Assembly: GCA_001692895.1 (NCBI GenBank)
Contig: KV748307.1
Span: 1-64,000 of the forward strand
From: Cenococcum geophilum 1.58
Taxonomy: Eukaryota > Ascomycota > Dothideomycetes > Gloniales > Gloniaceae
DNA: 64,000 bases
Reading direction: 5' to 3'
The notes beneath the pieces were generated by a model that saw only the letters and a program-made list of their open reading frames with translations, searched no databases and was not told where the DNA came from. The position numbers and the translations under genes are program-made. Positions 24,201 to 35,171 of this stretch are shown here, in pieces. Positions within the stretch are counted from its first letter, which is position 1. Each line of letters begins with the position of its first letter.

Positions 24201-25875
24201 TATAGGCTATAAGCTAAGCTGCGAACCGACCTAGACCTTCCCCTACTACCTTAAACGCGCTAATAAAGATTCTAGTTATAAGAACTAAGAGTAAGCCAGA
24301 TAGTAACCGAGTGGACTGCTTAAGCTAAGTAAGAAGCCTAGGTTAAGATTAAGTGGGACGCTTCAATCTACAAGGTAATGCTAAGGGTAGGACGCCCGTA
24401 TAAAGCACATTAATATATATTCCTTATGCGCAGAAAATAAGGTCTGGAAGGTTACCAAATATAAGGGTTTTTGGCGGCACGGTGGTTTAGTTAGTAATAG
24501 CTATAAAAGCTATTTACCTAGAAGCTAGGAACACTACCTCCTTAGGAGCACCTATAGCACCGTTTAACGCTATTAAGCTAAATTAGGCCTTAATGGAGGA
24601 CGCTCCTAGCTGGATAAAAGCTATCTTTAAAGAATTTCTCTCTTTTAAGAGAATGCACACCTATACCATTATAAGGGGGAGAGTACTAAAAGGAAGGTTG
24701 TTACTCCTAAATAAGCTAGTTTTAAAGCACAAGTATAACGCCAAGGGAGAAGTAATTTGTAAAAAGGTAAGACTATATATTTAAGGAGACAAGCAGACCC
24801 CTAATATTAACTATTTTAAGACATTTACGTCTATTATACAATACGACACCTTTAGGTTCTTAATAGTAAAGGTAGCAGCAGAAGACCTTAAACTTAACTA
24901 CATTAACGTTAAAACTGCATTTTTAAACCCGCTGTTATAAGAATAGATCTATATGCAGATTTCTAACCTATTAAGAGACTTTGAACCTAGCCTTAAAGGG
25001 GTAGAAGATGCCTACTTAAAGCTAAATAAGTTACTTTACGGCCTAAAGTAGGCACTAAGAGAATGGTTTTATATAGTTAAGAAGTTCTTTAAGAATATAG
25101 GTTTAAAATTAGCTAAGGCTAACCCTAATCTCTTTATAGGAAATAGAGTATATATCTTATTATTTGTTAAAAATATACTAATTGTAAGAAAGCGCCGATA
25201 CCTTAATATTACAAAGATAAGAATTTTAAGAAAATGGAGATATAAAGACCTAGGTCCTATAGAGGTATTTATAGGCTTCTAAATTAATTAAGATCGTATA
25301 AATTAAACCCTTAAGCTATATCAGATAATATACACTAAGAAGCTACTTAAACGGCTAAAAATAGATAACTGTAACCCGTCTAAGCTACTAATACCGGCTA
25401 GTACTGTTCTAAAACCTAATATTAAAAGTCCCCTTAAGTATAACGATGCAACAGTATACTAACAGATTATTAGCTCTACAATCTACCTATTAAACTACAC
25501 ACATCTTAATATCAGCTATGCTGTTAATTAGTTAGCTAGATTTATAGCAGCACTAGAAGAATCGCATTACTATTTAAGTAAGCAGCTACTACGGTATCTA
25601 AACGGCACTCTTAAAATTGGAATTACCTACTTAAATTAAAAGATCTACCTCCCTTTATGCAAGCTTACGTTAACTAACTTACCTACTAGCTATAGTATCT
25701 TTACTAACACTATATAGGGAACAGAACACAATCGGATATTATTCTAAAGTATAGCAGTTATACGCTATAGGGGAGCCGTAATCTAGACGGCTTAAAGGCA
25801 GAAGTTAACGGCACTAAGTTTAATAGAAGTAGAGATTATAGCAGCGTTAAAAGGAGTAAGGTTAGTAGTATAGCT

Positions 25876-28559
25876 TAGTGGTCCCAGTAATGAATGGATT
25901 GATATTTTGACCAAATATTAATCGTTATCATTAAGGGAGCTAAAATATCGCGATATGAATGGATATTCGCGATATGGCTTATATAAGCTATATAACCAGT
26001 CTTAGCATAGTGTTATAGTTATTTGTTAAGGTTAACGGCTTCCTAGAGGCCTTTACCCCCCCCCCCCCCCCCCATTCCTTACCAGCTGTTCTCTCCTCTA
26101 GCCCAATACAATTCCTCCTTATACCCACGACTTTAAACACTCCAATTGCTTAATATTAACTGGCCTAAGCCTTATGCGCTACTAAGTAATTGTTCGCCGC
26201 GCTTCTAAGAAAATACGTTCTAGCTTAGCCGATATAGGTGGTATAGATAGAATATCTATCGCCATACGATAGAGCGATGGGTACGCTACGCGATTGCTTA
26301 GATTAAGCCACCAATTAAGGGCAGTTGTATCGGCAGGAAGATTTATAGGGGAGGCGTTGATAAAGTAATCAAACTCGTCCTTAATTAAATTAAGACTTAA
26401 CTGCTTCCTACTCCAAAGATCGTACTTATTAAGCTTGGAATTGCGATCGGTGGCTTCCTCTCCCTCCTCGGCTATATACTTATCCTTATACTCCTTTACC
26501 TAAAGCCTTTAAGCTGTATTAACTACGGGCTTCCTCTAAGCAAGTTTCTAATTATAATTGATATAGGCCTTCCTCCGGTAAGGAGATAACAGTAAGGCTG
26601 CGCCGTATGCGGTTACTTTGTTAGTTTTAAGGTAGTATTTATTAAAGGTATGCTAACTGGTGCGTATGCAGTCACATAGCTTCTAATTAGTAACGTACTT
26701 TTAGAGAGCTGATTTAAAGTGCTCCACTATAAAATCTATCGTAAAAAGCACCTTATTAAGGGTGGCTTTATCGCCTTCTATTTCTTTTATAACTCTTTTA
26801 AAGGGCTAAAGGAAGTCTCTAATATCTTTAAGAGCCTTCCAATTAGTCGCGTTAAGGATGTCCTCCTTATTAAACTCCTTTAAATACTCCTCTTGGTATT
26901 TACTAATTACGCCTTTTAATTAAAGAGCCACTATAATTATATTATACCACGAGTTCTACCGCGTATTATTATCTATAGGAATAGCCCTTAAAGCAATTGC
27001 AATAAAGTGGTTATAGTAAGCGGTAAAGCTTTAAATATGCACGATGACGTTGTGTATCTTGCCTAGAGGACTAATCTTGCGATAAGTGAACTTACTAGCC
27101 TTCCCTTTTTAAAACCTTTTGGCAAGAATCTCTTTAATCTAATCGTCTTTAAGATCTGACTCTGCTTCAAGCTTTTCGCGAGCTTCTTTAAAGGCAGCAT
27201 TAACAGCTTCCTTATCCTTAGTGAAGAAGAAAGCTTATACGGCTATATTAAGTATATGCCCGTAGCAGCGAATGCGATATTACTATGCGTCGTATCGGGC
27301 CTCTATTTCTTCTTCTTTAAGTCTTATAGAAAGCCTCTGCAGAAGCTTATTATTACTGCCGTAATTATCACCCACACAGTAGCTAATCCTGCTAAGTAGT
27401 TTGTAATCTTTAAGGACTTGCTAAAGGACTTCTACCTATTCGTCGCCGCCGTGTTTACTAGGGAGGTAGGGTAGAGCAAGTAAGGCCTTCCTTAGTACGC
27501 CCGTACTTTTCTAATTTGGCAACGTCCACGCGTTAATTAAGAGGTGTATTAGTATAAGAGAGGAAAGCAGCTTCTGCTTAAGGATTGCTTTATTAAGAAG
27601 GAAGGACTCGTCAATTATCTTAGGTACGGTACTACTAGAGTTAATTAGCGCTTCCTTGTAGGTGTAGTTTACTAAGAGAAGAAGTGATCAAAGCTTCGGC
27701 CAAGCTACTGCCTTATATGGTAGATTGCGAACAATAATTAGTTATGCAAGAGTGTTGCGTATTATCGTAGGATCGAAGCTTTCTCTTAGTATTTGTTCCT
27801 TCTGCCTCTTAAGCTTCTAAATGTGGAGTTGCCCTTGCTTATAAAATAAGCCTTAAAGACTTTGCCTTATAGCCCGCTTAATAACTAAGTCCTCTTCCTT
27901 AACAACTATACCGTGGGCCTTAAGTAGATGAGCACGTATATTGGTAGTAACTACATTGCGCCAAAATACGCATTGCCTACAGTACCAATATCGCCTCCCA
28001 CTACTATTTATATGCGGCTTGTTCGCAGTAGGCTTACGCGCAAGAGCCCAAGTATTTACAGCCCGAACTCTTCGTTTCTTAGAGGGTTGGTTAAGAGATT
28101 AAGAGGAGGATTTAGTAGAGGATTTGGTGGATAACGCGTCAGAGTTATCGTTGGCGGTTAGATCTTCAAACAGTTCGCTATTAAGCTCGGATAATTTAGA
28201 CTGAGTATTAGAATTACTGTCGGAGTTTATAAAAAGAGATTCTAAAGTAGGGGAAGCCATATCGCGAGGTTATGGTTAGTATTGGGGGGGTGGTCGAATA
28301 ATATTGTAATAAGGAAGCATCTGCGGGCAAATATTAAATTTTTTACTCCTGCGTATATATCAGAATGTAGAGCGTACAATTGATACTACGTATACCTCAG
28401 CATCCTTTTACTACACCACGAGGCTTCAACTTTCCTATATATATTCATAAGCTTATAGATATTCATTCATAAGGATCTTAAAAAATCCAATTATTATTAT
28501 TGCTTATGAATGAATATATCGTTAAGAAGCAATGGATATAAATATCATTGGGATCCCTG
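25876..28559 (-). mobile_element. hAT DNA transposon
   Basis: An 8-bp target duplication GTATAGCT (25868-25875 and 28560-28567) flanks short terminal inverted repeats: TAGTGGTCCCAGT on the left and CAGGGATCCCAAT read from the right, fitting the CAGNG ends of hAT elements. The transposase lies on the minus strand. A run of 18 C bases (26056-26073) lies between the left end and the gene. Mutation is lighter than in the surrounding Copia-2. Confidence 0.9.
26105..28260 (-). pseudogene. hAT transposase, BED finger to dimerisation domain
   Basis: The likely start is the ATG at 28260 (MASPTLESLFINSD). A BED-type zinc finger follows at about 27920-28050, with YWYCRQC and, further on, NIRAHLLKAHGI supplying the C-C-H-H pattern. 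The catalytic core lies in the middle and is interrupted by RIP stops. The C-terminal hAT dimerisation region is well preserved near 26150-26370: YRMAIDILSIPPISAKLERI and EARRTIT. The total of about 715 codons is normal for fungal hAT transposases. The enzyme would cut and paste the element in the nucleus; more than ten in-frame stops make this copy dead. Confidence 0.85.
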
Positions 28560-29012
28560 GTATAGCTTAAGAAGCTAACGAGAGATCTAGGGGAGAGAGA
28601 CGATAACGACAACCCCTTTATCCCTACACTCTATTGCGATAATAAGAGTACGGTTGACCTTTTATATGACACAAAATACCACTAGAAAGCCAAGCATATT
28701 AAGACTTAATACCTCTTCATACAAAACGATATAGTTTAGCGAGATTAACTTAAGGTAGTACATATACTAGGTAAAGATTAACCTAGAGATATGCTTATAA
28801 AGCAGCTACCAATTAACTAACTTACGAAGCACTGTGTAACGCTAGGAATTGGTAACTAACGGAGTAAGTAACGGAGCAAGTGACAGAGGTTTTTCGCCTA
28901 CTATAGGTTTTCCCTCCGTACGTAGGCCAAATGGCACTTGCAAGGTATTTGGGAATAGCTTCATAATTGCCTATTTAGGACAGACGAGGAGAGCGTCGTT
29001 AGCATGGGGGAG

Positions 29013-29207
29013 TGTCAGAATTAAGCAAGGGGTGCTGACTAAGCTCTGGACATATTGCGAGGACAAAGTCCGCATGCAATCTATATAGACATCAGCCGCA
29101 TCTACTGCATCACAAATCAATCAGTATTCATCGTCTGCGTCATCTCTATCATCAATTAGATCCTCAAGATAGCTCCGCTGTGATCCCATGACCTTGTAAT
29201 TCCAACA
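29013..29207 (+). repeat. Copia-2 3' LTR, hardly mutated
   Basis: It is 195 bp, beginning TGTCAGAATT and ending AATTCCAACA, with the CTTGG duplication at 29208. It keeps CA and TG dinucleotides that are TA in the 5' copy, so it is close to the ancestral sequence. Confidence 0.94.
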
Positions 29208-29212
29208 CTTGG

Positions 29213-29322
29213 AGACGGACGCCTGATTAGGTTAGCCATTAATTTGCAGCAGGCTCCGCAGTAGGTGTAGGATATTTAACTAGGGGACAGTTAAGTTCTA
29301 AGGTGGGGAGGGGACGCAGGTG
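29213..29322 (+). pseudogene. Element H gag-like gene, C-terminal end
   Basis: After removal of Copia-2 the frame runs from 21230 directly into this piece (RRSW joined to RRTPD) and ends at a TGA at about 29320-29322. The tail is basic and glycine-rich (SSKVGRGRR), as in nucleic-acid-binding ends of Gag proteins. Two TAA/TAG codons remain, but RIP is light here. Confidence 0.6.
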
Positions 29323-29619
29323 ACGTATAAAAGATTTCTATTTATCTGCTTAATTACTATGTTTCCCAAAGCGTCTTTCTTATTTAGTTTCTTAATCGCG
29401 ACACAAAGATGTTAGTTTAGCTCACCGCCTGTTAACGAGCTAATAGCGATTTTCTATCCCCGGGATGGAAAATCCTGATTAGTCCATTCAGCAGTAGAAC
29501 CGGCAGAACTCTACACCGCCCCTGGAAATGCGCCAGCTGCACGATGAGAACGGCACTAAGAGCCTCAATTGATTGCACGGATACAGAGCCGATTGTACGA
29601 TGTAGAGCTAGACGCAGAG

Positions 29620-29850
29620 CCAGACGCAAAGCCTTGATCGAATGACTGCACGGAAGCCTTGATCAATCGAGCGACCGTACAGAAGCCACGACTGGTCGAA
29701 GAGTCGAATCAAGCCAGAGCCTCGATGTCAGCACGTTGCCGTCACTGAATCAAATCAGTCAAATGTCGTCAAATTAGAGCCTTTGACCGGGCCGACCTTG
29801 TTCCTTAATCGAACGACAGCTGATCGCAGCACGACTATTACTGCTATCGA
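29620..29850 (+). repeat. Element H module, copy 1 (clean)
   Basis: This is the best preserved of three related copies. Landmarks in order are CAAGCCAGAGCCT, then GAGCCTTTGACCGGGCCGACC, then TTAATCGAACGACAGCTGATC at intervals that recur in copies 2 and 3. It is preceded by short AGAGCC-type repeats. Confidence 0.65.
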
Positions 29851-30689
29851 ATGCAGTACTGCGCCAGCTGCACAACGAGAATGGATACCGCGGCAAGGAA
29901 GGGACCTGTATAAGGGCAGCAGCATGATATTGGAAAACAAGCACCGCGGAAACGGCAAAGCAGTATACAAAGAGGCACTGCAAGACAAGAGAAGACAAGG
30001 ATGCTCTGCAAGAGATCGTACACAGGGCACAGCTGACCACCTTAAGCCTAAGCCATCCTTATGCGACTAAAGACAGGACCGAGCTGTATCTGGCTAAGCT
30101 AGTAAAGGACCTTATTAAGGATTATAAGGGGAACAGGAATTGGACGTACAGGAGCCAGCGCTTTTCCTCAGAGGTTGTTTGACGAAGGACCGTATTATGG
30201 ACATAAGGGCAAGGGGTATGCGACGGAAGTGGTTATAATAGCCGAGAAGCCGCCACCGGATGACCTCAAGGATATGGACGGTTTAGGTGAAGCGCAGAAG
30301 CTAATAGGACAACGATAAGGGACTAAAAGCAGGAGGTAATTCTAAGGAAGGCTCTTAAGACGAAGAAGATTAGGGCCTATAGTAGCAGCCGCAAAAGCCC
30401 AAGGATATGCCAAAAGAGCTAAGCAAGGACGGCCTAGAAAGGGAAGAAAGTAGCTATAAAAGACGTCCTAGGAAAGCAACAGGCCCGCGAAAATAGTCTA
30501 CTGGAAACTGCCGTTTATACTTATAAGGAAGGAAGTCTTAAGACAGGTCTCTGGATTGGACGTCTAGTGGATACCAAGAGCCTTAATTAACTGTATAGAT
30601 ATAGGGCGTTGACCGAATAACTGCATAGCCTAAGCCTGGATCGATTATCTGCGGATACAGAGCCTACGGATGCAGAGCCTAGGTTATAC

Positions 30690-30850
30690 GTATAGTAGAA
30701 GACCCCTTAAGTCAAGCCAGAGCCTTATTAAATCTTAATCAATCGGACGTCGCCTCTATAGTCAAGTCGGATTAACTAAAGCTTTTAGTCGGGCCGACCT
30801 AATACCCTATTTAAACGTCAGCCAATTGTACGGTTATAGTTAAATTAAGT
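30690..30850 (+). repeat. Element H module, copy 2 (RIP-mutated)
   Basis: It contains TCAAGCCAGAGCCTTATTAA, then TTTTAGTCGGGCCGACC, then a CAGCCAATTGTACGG segment, in the same order as copy 1. Confidence 0.6.
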
Positions 30851-31329
30851 TAGTTACCCATTACCACCAGACGTCTTCGGTTAGTAGTTAAGGATCCTAC
30901 AATAATAAATAGATAGGTACTAGACCTAATTAGGAAATTAGTACACGGCCAATAGAACGTTAGAAACACGGCCAATTAACGTCAAAAAGCCTCTGTAAGA
31001 GCCTCTTCCCTTAACTGCCCCCCCTTATCGATCGATTGCCGCCCGTCTCGACGCCCACGGATTAGTTAACCAGAACGATCTTTCCTGTAGATATAGATGC
31101 GGAGCTTTATACGGAGTCTCACACGGAGTCTTATATGGAGTCTTATACGGGGTCTACGGATATAGAGTATATAGGTGCAGAGCCTTAATTGGACAACAGT
31201 ACGGCAGCTTAACTGGACGCCTATATATGCGAAGCCTTAATTAAACGGCAGATGCAGAGCCTTAACCAATTAGACGTCTACACGGAAGCTTTAATTAACT
31301 ATCTACGGATGCAAAGCCCTAGTCGTATA

Positions 31330-31490
31330 TATAGTAGAAGATACCTTAAGTTAAGCCAGGGCCTTATTAAATCTCAATTAGTTAAACGCCGTCTCCGTAT
31401 TTAAATCAGGACAGTTAGAGCCTTTAACTGGGCTGACTTTCTACCTTAATTAAACGACCGAACGACCAGTTGCAGCACGTCGTCGCCGAC
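31330..31490 (+). repeat. Element H module, copy 3 (RIP-mutated)
   Basis: It contains TTAAGCCAGGGCCTTATTAA, then TTTAACTGGGCTGAC, then CGACCAGTTGCAGCAC. The differences from copy 1 are mostly transitions of the RIP type. Confidence 0.6.
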
Positions 31491-31754
31491 CAATTAGACA
31501 GTCTTCGGCCAGCTATTAACGTAGGCATATAGATACGCACGTAGATACGGACGCAGACACGGACGTAGAATATGCAGTGCAATGCTACTAATGTACAGCT
31601 AGATGCATAGCTAGATGTACGGCTAGATGTAGGGCCTAGTGTAAAGCCATGGGTAGAGCCTTAATTAAGAAGCTGTGTACGATGCAGACCGATACAGAGC
31701 TAGATATAGAGTTTTAATATTAAACAGCAGCGGAACGATTGAGTTAATCCAGAG

Positions 31755-32335
31755 CCTCTGCTACCTTAATTAACTGTCCTGCTACCGCCGCTGCTGCCGC
31801 TATTCCGTTTAGCTATTCCGTCCTTGCTGTTTTAACCAACTACTGTCTCTACCGTCCTAGATCTGTACCGCTGCTAGGTCTATTTACTGCTAGATCTGCT
31901 AGGTCTATTATGCCGTTTTATACTACTATTCTAACCAATCTGTTCTACTACTGCCTACTAGCTGTTCTACCGCTGCCACTACTGCTACTGCTATTCTAAC
32001 CGTTCCGTTCTATTATTCCGATTATTCTACTGCTACTATTCTAACTAACTGCTACTGGCTAACTGCTACCGACTAACTGCTACCAACTAACTGCTACCGA
32101 CCGTCTACTGCTACCGAGATTTCTACTACTAAAAGTTCTGCTACTGGATATCCTACTATTTATTAACTATTACTAAATTCTTCTACCGAGTATTCTACCA
32201 CGCTAACTGTCTGCCGTATTACTATTGCTACTACCATTACTATTGCTACTGTTACTGCTATTACTGCTATTACTACTGTTACTACTACCGTTATTATTTC
32301 TAGTTTGCTGCTGTCCTAGTTGCTAGGTTAGATCT
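31755..32335. repeat. CTA/CTG/CTN triplet-rich tract
   Basis: A long stretch dominated by CTACTG-, CTACCG- and TACTAT-like triplets, including near-identical runs of CTGCTACCGACTAA-type units around 32040-32110. It looks like a degraded microsatellite or minisatellite in the 3' region of element H. Confidence 0.7.
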
Positions 32336-32516
32336 TAGCTATAGGTAACGGAAGGACACCGTAGAATAGCTCTATACGAAGGCTAAGGATATAGTTACCC
32401 GCGTTCGTTTAAGGATATGCTTTCCTTTATCTATTCTGCTTTTACTATACTCTTATTTTACTATTCTTCTATATTATAGAACGTTAGGGGACAACGTTCT
32501 TAGTGAAGGAGGTATA

Positions 32517-32547
32517 TGGTGATGTAGATTAGACGTCGCCTACTATC
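32517..32547 (+). repeat. Start of element H 3' LTR, cut by Gypsy-A
   Basis: These 31 bases match 4799-4829 with about two transitions and follow the polypurine tract GAAGGAGGTATA. Gypsy-A begins at 32548. The last five bases, CTATC, should recur after the far LTR of Gypsy-A beyond the window. Confidence 0.75.
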
Positions 32548-32849
32548 TATTAGCGACTTAGTTAATTGAGGCACGAGTACGGCAAAAGGGTCGCGCAAGC
32601 CTGTACGATTGGATTGTCTATAAACAAGGATTTAAAGCTAGAGAAAGGAAAGGAGACGGAGGGTAGCGCCGCTTAACGTTATATATAATCCTCTGGTTAC
32701 GTAATAGCAATTATTTAAAACTATATAAAACTGTCTACGACTGTCTGCGACTATCCGCTATAATCTACTGGTATCTATTAGCTATAATCTACTAGTTTCC
32801 ACCAATATCTATTAGCCAAAATCTACCAGTTTCCACCAGCGCCGTAATA
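32548..32849 (-). repeat. Gypsy-A 3' LTR with internal triplication
   Basis: It begins TATTAGCGACTTAG (TGTTAGCG in Gypsy-B) and ends GCGCCGTAATA. At 302 bp it is 100 bp longer than the Gypsy-B LTRs. Much of the excess is a roughly 30-bp unit (AATCTACYAGTTTCCACCA and relatives) repeated about three times at 32750-32840. The reverse-oriented polypurine tract ACCTCCCCTCT follows. Confidence 0.88.
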
Positions 32850-34984
32850 TTACCTCCCCTCTGAAAAAGCCTGCCCTTAGGCTTTATACGTTCGCATTAT
32901 GTCTATAAGGTATTCTTGTCTTTATGCTTAATAGGCAGCTTATTGTCTTTGCTATTCTAGCACTCTATCTACTTATTAAGGTACTTTAGGGGTCTAGGTT
33001 TGTTAGGGTAACAACTATAAAACTTTTAAAGCTTATAGGGACTACCTATAAAGTTCTATATGGGTACTAAGTGGGGTCTAGATTATACCCTTTCTAACTA
33101 ACACGATATTTTAACGTTCCCCTTATAAGCTTATAGGCCAGTATTTATTTAATTTCCTATTTATCGTCACTATTAACTTAGATTGGTAGGGGAGGTTTAT
33201 TCTTTTGCCTAGGTAATAGGTTGTTTATAGCTTTCCGTAGTTTATCTAGAGAGAAAATAGGGTAGACTTTAATTAAATCTGGAAGCTTTACTTTATACAA
33301 GTTGCCTATCTTTTAAAGAACCTTATACAGTCCCGCTATCTAATAGTCTAGCTTATAGCTAGGTCGTTCCGTCTTCTAGTTCTTTATTATAACCTAGACT
33401 ATATCTCCTATAGTAAAGTTAGGCTCTTACCTATACTTATTCGCCTATTATTATATTAATTTTTAGGCCTTTTCTAGATTTATATAGGCTACCGTCTAGG
33501 CTTCTTCTAAGTGCTTGGCGTACTGCCGTGCTTCCTTATAAGATAGTTTTTTGTATATAGTCTAGGGTCCTTCTAGTTTTTCCTAGTTAAAGCTTATACA
33601 GGGTAAGTAACCTATTTCTAGTTAAATAGGGGCAAATCCTATAGAGTTATAGGGTAGGGTTGCTTGGGCATAGTCTATTAGGGGTAGTAGTTTAGCCCAG
33701 TTATCTTAGAAGTAGTTAATAAAGGGCCGAAGTCTCTAATCTAAGTATTAATTTATAATTTCCGTTTAACTATCTATTTAGGGGTAGTATACTATAAAAA
33801 GCTTTAGCTTAATACCTAAGATCTAGGTAAACTCATTCTAGAAAGCCGATATAAATTACGGCCTATAATTGGATATAATAGTATCTAGTGGTCCGTAAAT
33901 TTGGTAGACGTAGTGGATATATAGTTAGGCCACTTCTTTAGCATTAATATTTTTATAATATGGGATTAAGAACGGGCGCTTACTAAAGCGGTTAACTAGA
34001 ATTATAACCATATTATATCCGTTATGGTTTAGAGGTAGCTTATAAAAGTCTATAAAGATATATTACTAGGGGCGTTCTAGTATTAGAAGTAGTTTTAATA
34101 GTCCTAGGGTTTTATCTTATGGGATTGTAGATCTATAGCAGCGGTTACAGTTCTATATATAGCAGTTAATATCTATAACCATTCTAGGCTAGTAGTAGCG
34201 GTTACTAATAATCTTACAGGTTTTATTTTTTCTAGGGTAGGCCGTAGAGACCTAGGCATAAGCTTTGGCAATAAGCTAGGTCCATAAGTTCTATTCCTTA
34301 GCTACTACTAGCCATTCTTAGTACTTAAGTAGTCCGTTTTTAAGGGACTAAGGGCTAGTAACATTCTTTGCCTTTTTACAGTACTCCTATAGAGAGGGGG
34401 TTGTTTAGTTAGCCTATAGTAGTTTATTAATAAGGTTAAGTTTAGAAAAGTTAATAGGATATATCTTGGCGTCTAAGGAGTCTGTACTTAGTTCTGCCTA
34501 TATTTAGGGGTTAAGGTATTCTAGTTATAGTAGTGTCTAGGTCCGTAATAAGATCTTTATAGCCGTCTAGTTATCTAGGTCTTATTTACACCTTATAAGA
34601 GCGTCTATACGGTTTATAGCGCTTAGTTTATATATAATTAAGAAGTTAAATTAAGATAGGGTATCCGCCTAGTATGCTTGCTAGGCCGTAAGGGCCTTAG
34701 TTATTATAAAGTATTCTAGGGCCTTATGATCTAAAACTACCTTAATTGGCTTAGGGGTCCCCTCTAGCTGTATACGCCAGTGCTAAAAGCTAGAGATAAT
34801 AGCTAGCATTTCTTTGTTATGGATATAGTAGTTTAGCTTAGCATCTATTATAGTCTTTAAATAGTATATAATAGGGTGCTATTCTCCATCTAGTTGCTTT
34901 TAGGAAAAAATACTAGCTATTACGCTATTTAAGGCATTGGTTTTTAGTATTAAGGGCCGTTCTGGGTTAAAATAGGCAAGTAGG
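32850..34984 (-). pseudogene. Gypsy-A pol: RNase H, integrase and C-terminal chromodomain-type tail
   Basis: Read on the minus strand, the 3' end codes for FIGSPYKLQKFYSCYPNKPR (about 32980-33045), the tail that follows the chromodomain in fungal chromoviruses. Integrase lies upstream at about 33450-34200, with the zinc-finger piece NCNRCYRSTIPQDK near 34120-34165, and VNRFSKRPFLIPYY and VYYPQIDSQTE in the core. RNase H occupies about 34450-34930. TAA/TAG stops are frequent. The element would integrate cDNA into chromatin when intact. Confidence 0.8.
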
Positions 34985-35171
34985 TGTCACGGCACTGACC
35001 TGACGCGTTGTTATGGCTCGTGTACGCGTATGCATGAGCACGGACCTGACCCCTGAGCGACGTGTATATATACCGCCTCACCTCCTACATAGATCCTCAC
35101 ACGACATCGTTTGTCAATTATATACAGTCACCTCGTACATCGTACCTTGACAGTCCGCACGTACTGTGACA
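34985..35171. mobile_element. Solo LTR of an unrelated family, not RIP-mutated
   Basis: This 187-bp sequence begins TGTCACGGCACTGACC and ends CGTACTGTGACA, giving inverted ends TGTCAC/GTGACA. It is flanked by the duplication GTAGG (34980-34984 and 35172-35176). It is GC-richer than its surroundings and keeps CpA and CpG steps. No other copy is visible in the window, so its family is unknown and its orientation cannot be fixed. Confidence 0.9.

Larger units (their letters stand above)
24590..28800 (+). pseudogene. Copia-2 reverse transcriptase and RNase H, interrupted by hAT
   Basis: The region starts near EDAPSWIKAI (24596) and holds a 63-codon open piece ending at 24784. The RT motifs KTAFLNPLLQEQIYMQ (about 24910-24960) and KLLYGLKQALREW (about 25027-25065) are clear. 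The YVDD box reads FVKNILIV near 25166, so it is inactive. RNase H begins about 25700, is cut at 25875 by hAT and resumes at 28568 with LKKLTRD. The remaining domain includes LYCDNKSTVDLLYDTKYH (about 28630-28685) and ends with DMLIKQLPI (about 28790-28815). Removing hAT and one copy of its duplication restores one frame, which confirms the insertion point. Confidence 0.88.
21231..29207 (+). mobile_element. Copia-2: Ty1/Copia retrotransposon inside element H
   Basis: Two 195-bp LTRs (21231-21425 and 29013-29207) and the flanking duplication CTTGG (21226-21230 and 29208-29212) define the element. It contains gag, protease, integrase, reverse transcriptase and RNase H in Copia order. A 410-bp fold-back element (22791-23200) and a hAT element (25876-28559) are nested in it; without them it is about 4.9 kb. 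A purine tract, CATGGGGGAG, precedes the 3' LTR. The 5' side is heavily RIP-mutated, whereas the last few hundred bases and the 3' LTR are nearly clean. Confidence 0.94.
29323..32516 (+). other. Long non-coding 3' region of element H
   Basis: Between the gag stop and the polypurine tract lie 3.2 kb with no pol motif in either strand. The left part (to about 30100) is nearly free of RIP, and mutation increases to the right. It contains three related copies of a 150-230 bp module and a CTA/CTG triplet-rich tract. A partly readable plus-strand stretch (about 30085-30560, with charged segments such as KRRPRKATGPRK) hints at a second small gene, but its frames are broken and I recognise no family. 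Confidence 0.5.
4799..32547 (+). mobile_element. Element H: gag-only LTR retrotransposon, right end outside the window
   Basis: Direct terminal repeats are seen at 4799-4829 and 32517-32547 (31 bases with about two transitions, beginning TGGTGRTGTAGATTAGACG). The right copy is cut by insertion of Gypsy-A, so only the first 31 bases of the 3' LTR are present. A purine-rich tract, GAAGGAGGTATA, lies directly before the right copy, as expected for a polypurine tract. Subtracting nested Gypsy-D and Copia-2 leaves about 6 kb. The only coding region I see is a gag-like gene beginning at 5086; about 3.2 kb of repeat-rich sequence separates its stop from the 3' LTR. No protease, reverse transcriptase or integrase motif was found, which suggests a non-autonomous element. 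Confidence 0.7.

Noticed and set aside
26056-26073. Run of 18 C bases as a possible telomere-like or regulatory signal
   Set aside because: It is a simple homopolymer inside the hAT element with no repeat structure around it; its length may also be affected by sequencing.
27928-28134. 68-codon plus-strand open frame
   Set aside because: It is the complement of the BED-finger region of the hAT transposase, which is the well-supported reading.
28849-29088. 79-codon plus-strand open frame
   Set aside because: It spans the end of Copia-2, its polypurine tract and part of its 3' LTR in a frame different from RNase H.
29432-30070. Overlapping open frames of 65-95 codons on both strands
   Set aside because: This is the clean part of the element H non-coding region; the frames survive only because RIP is weak here. 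They show no domain and contain the repeated module.
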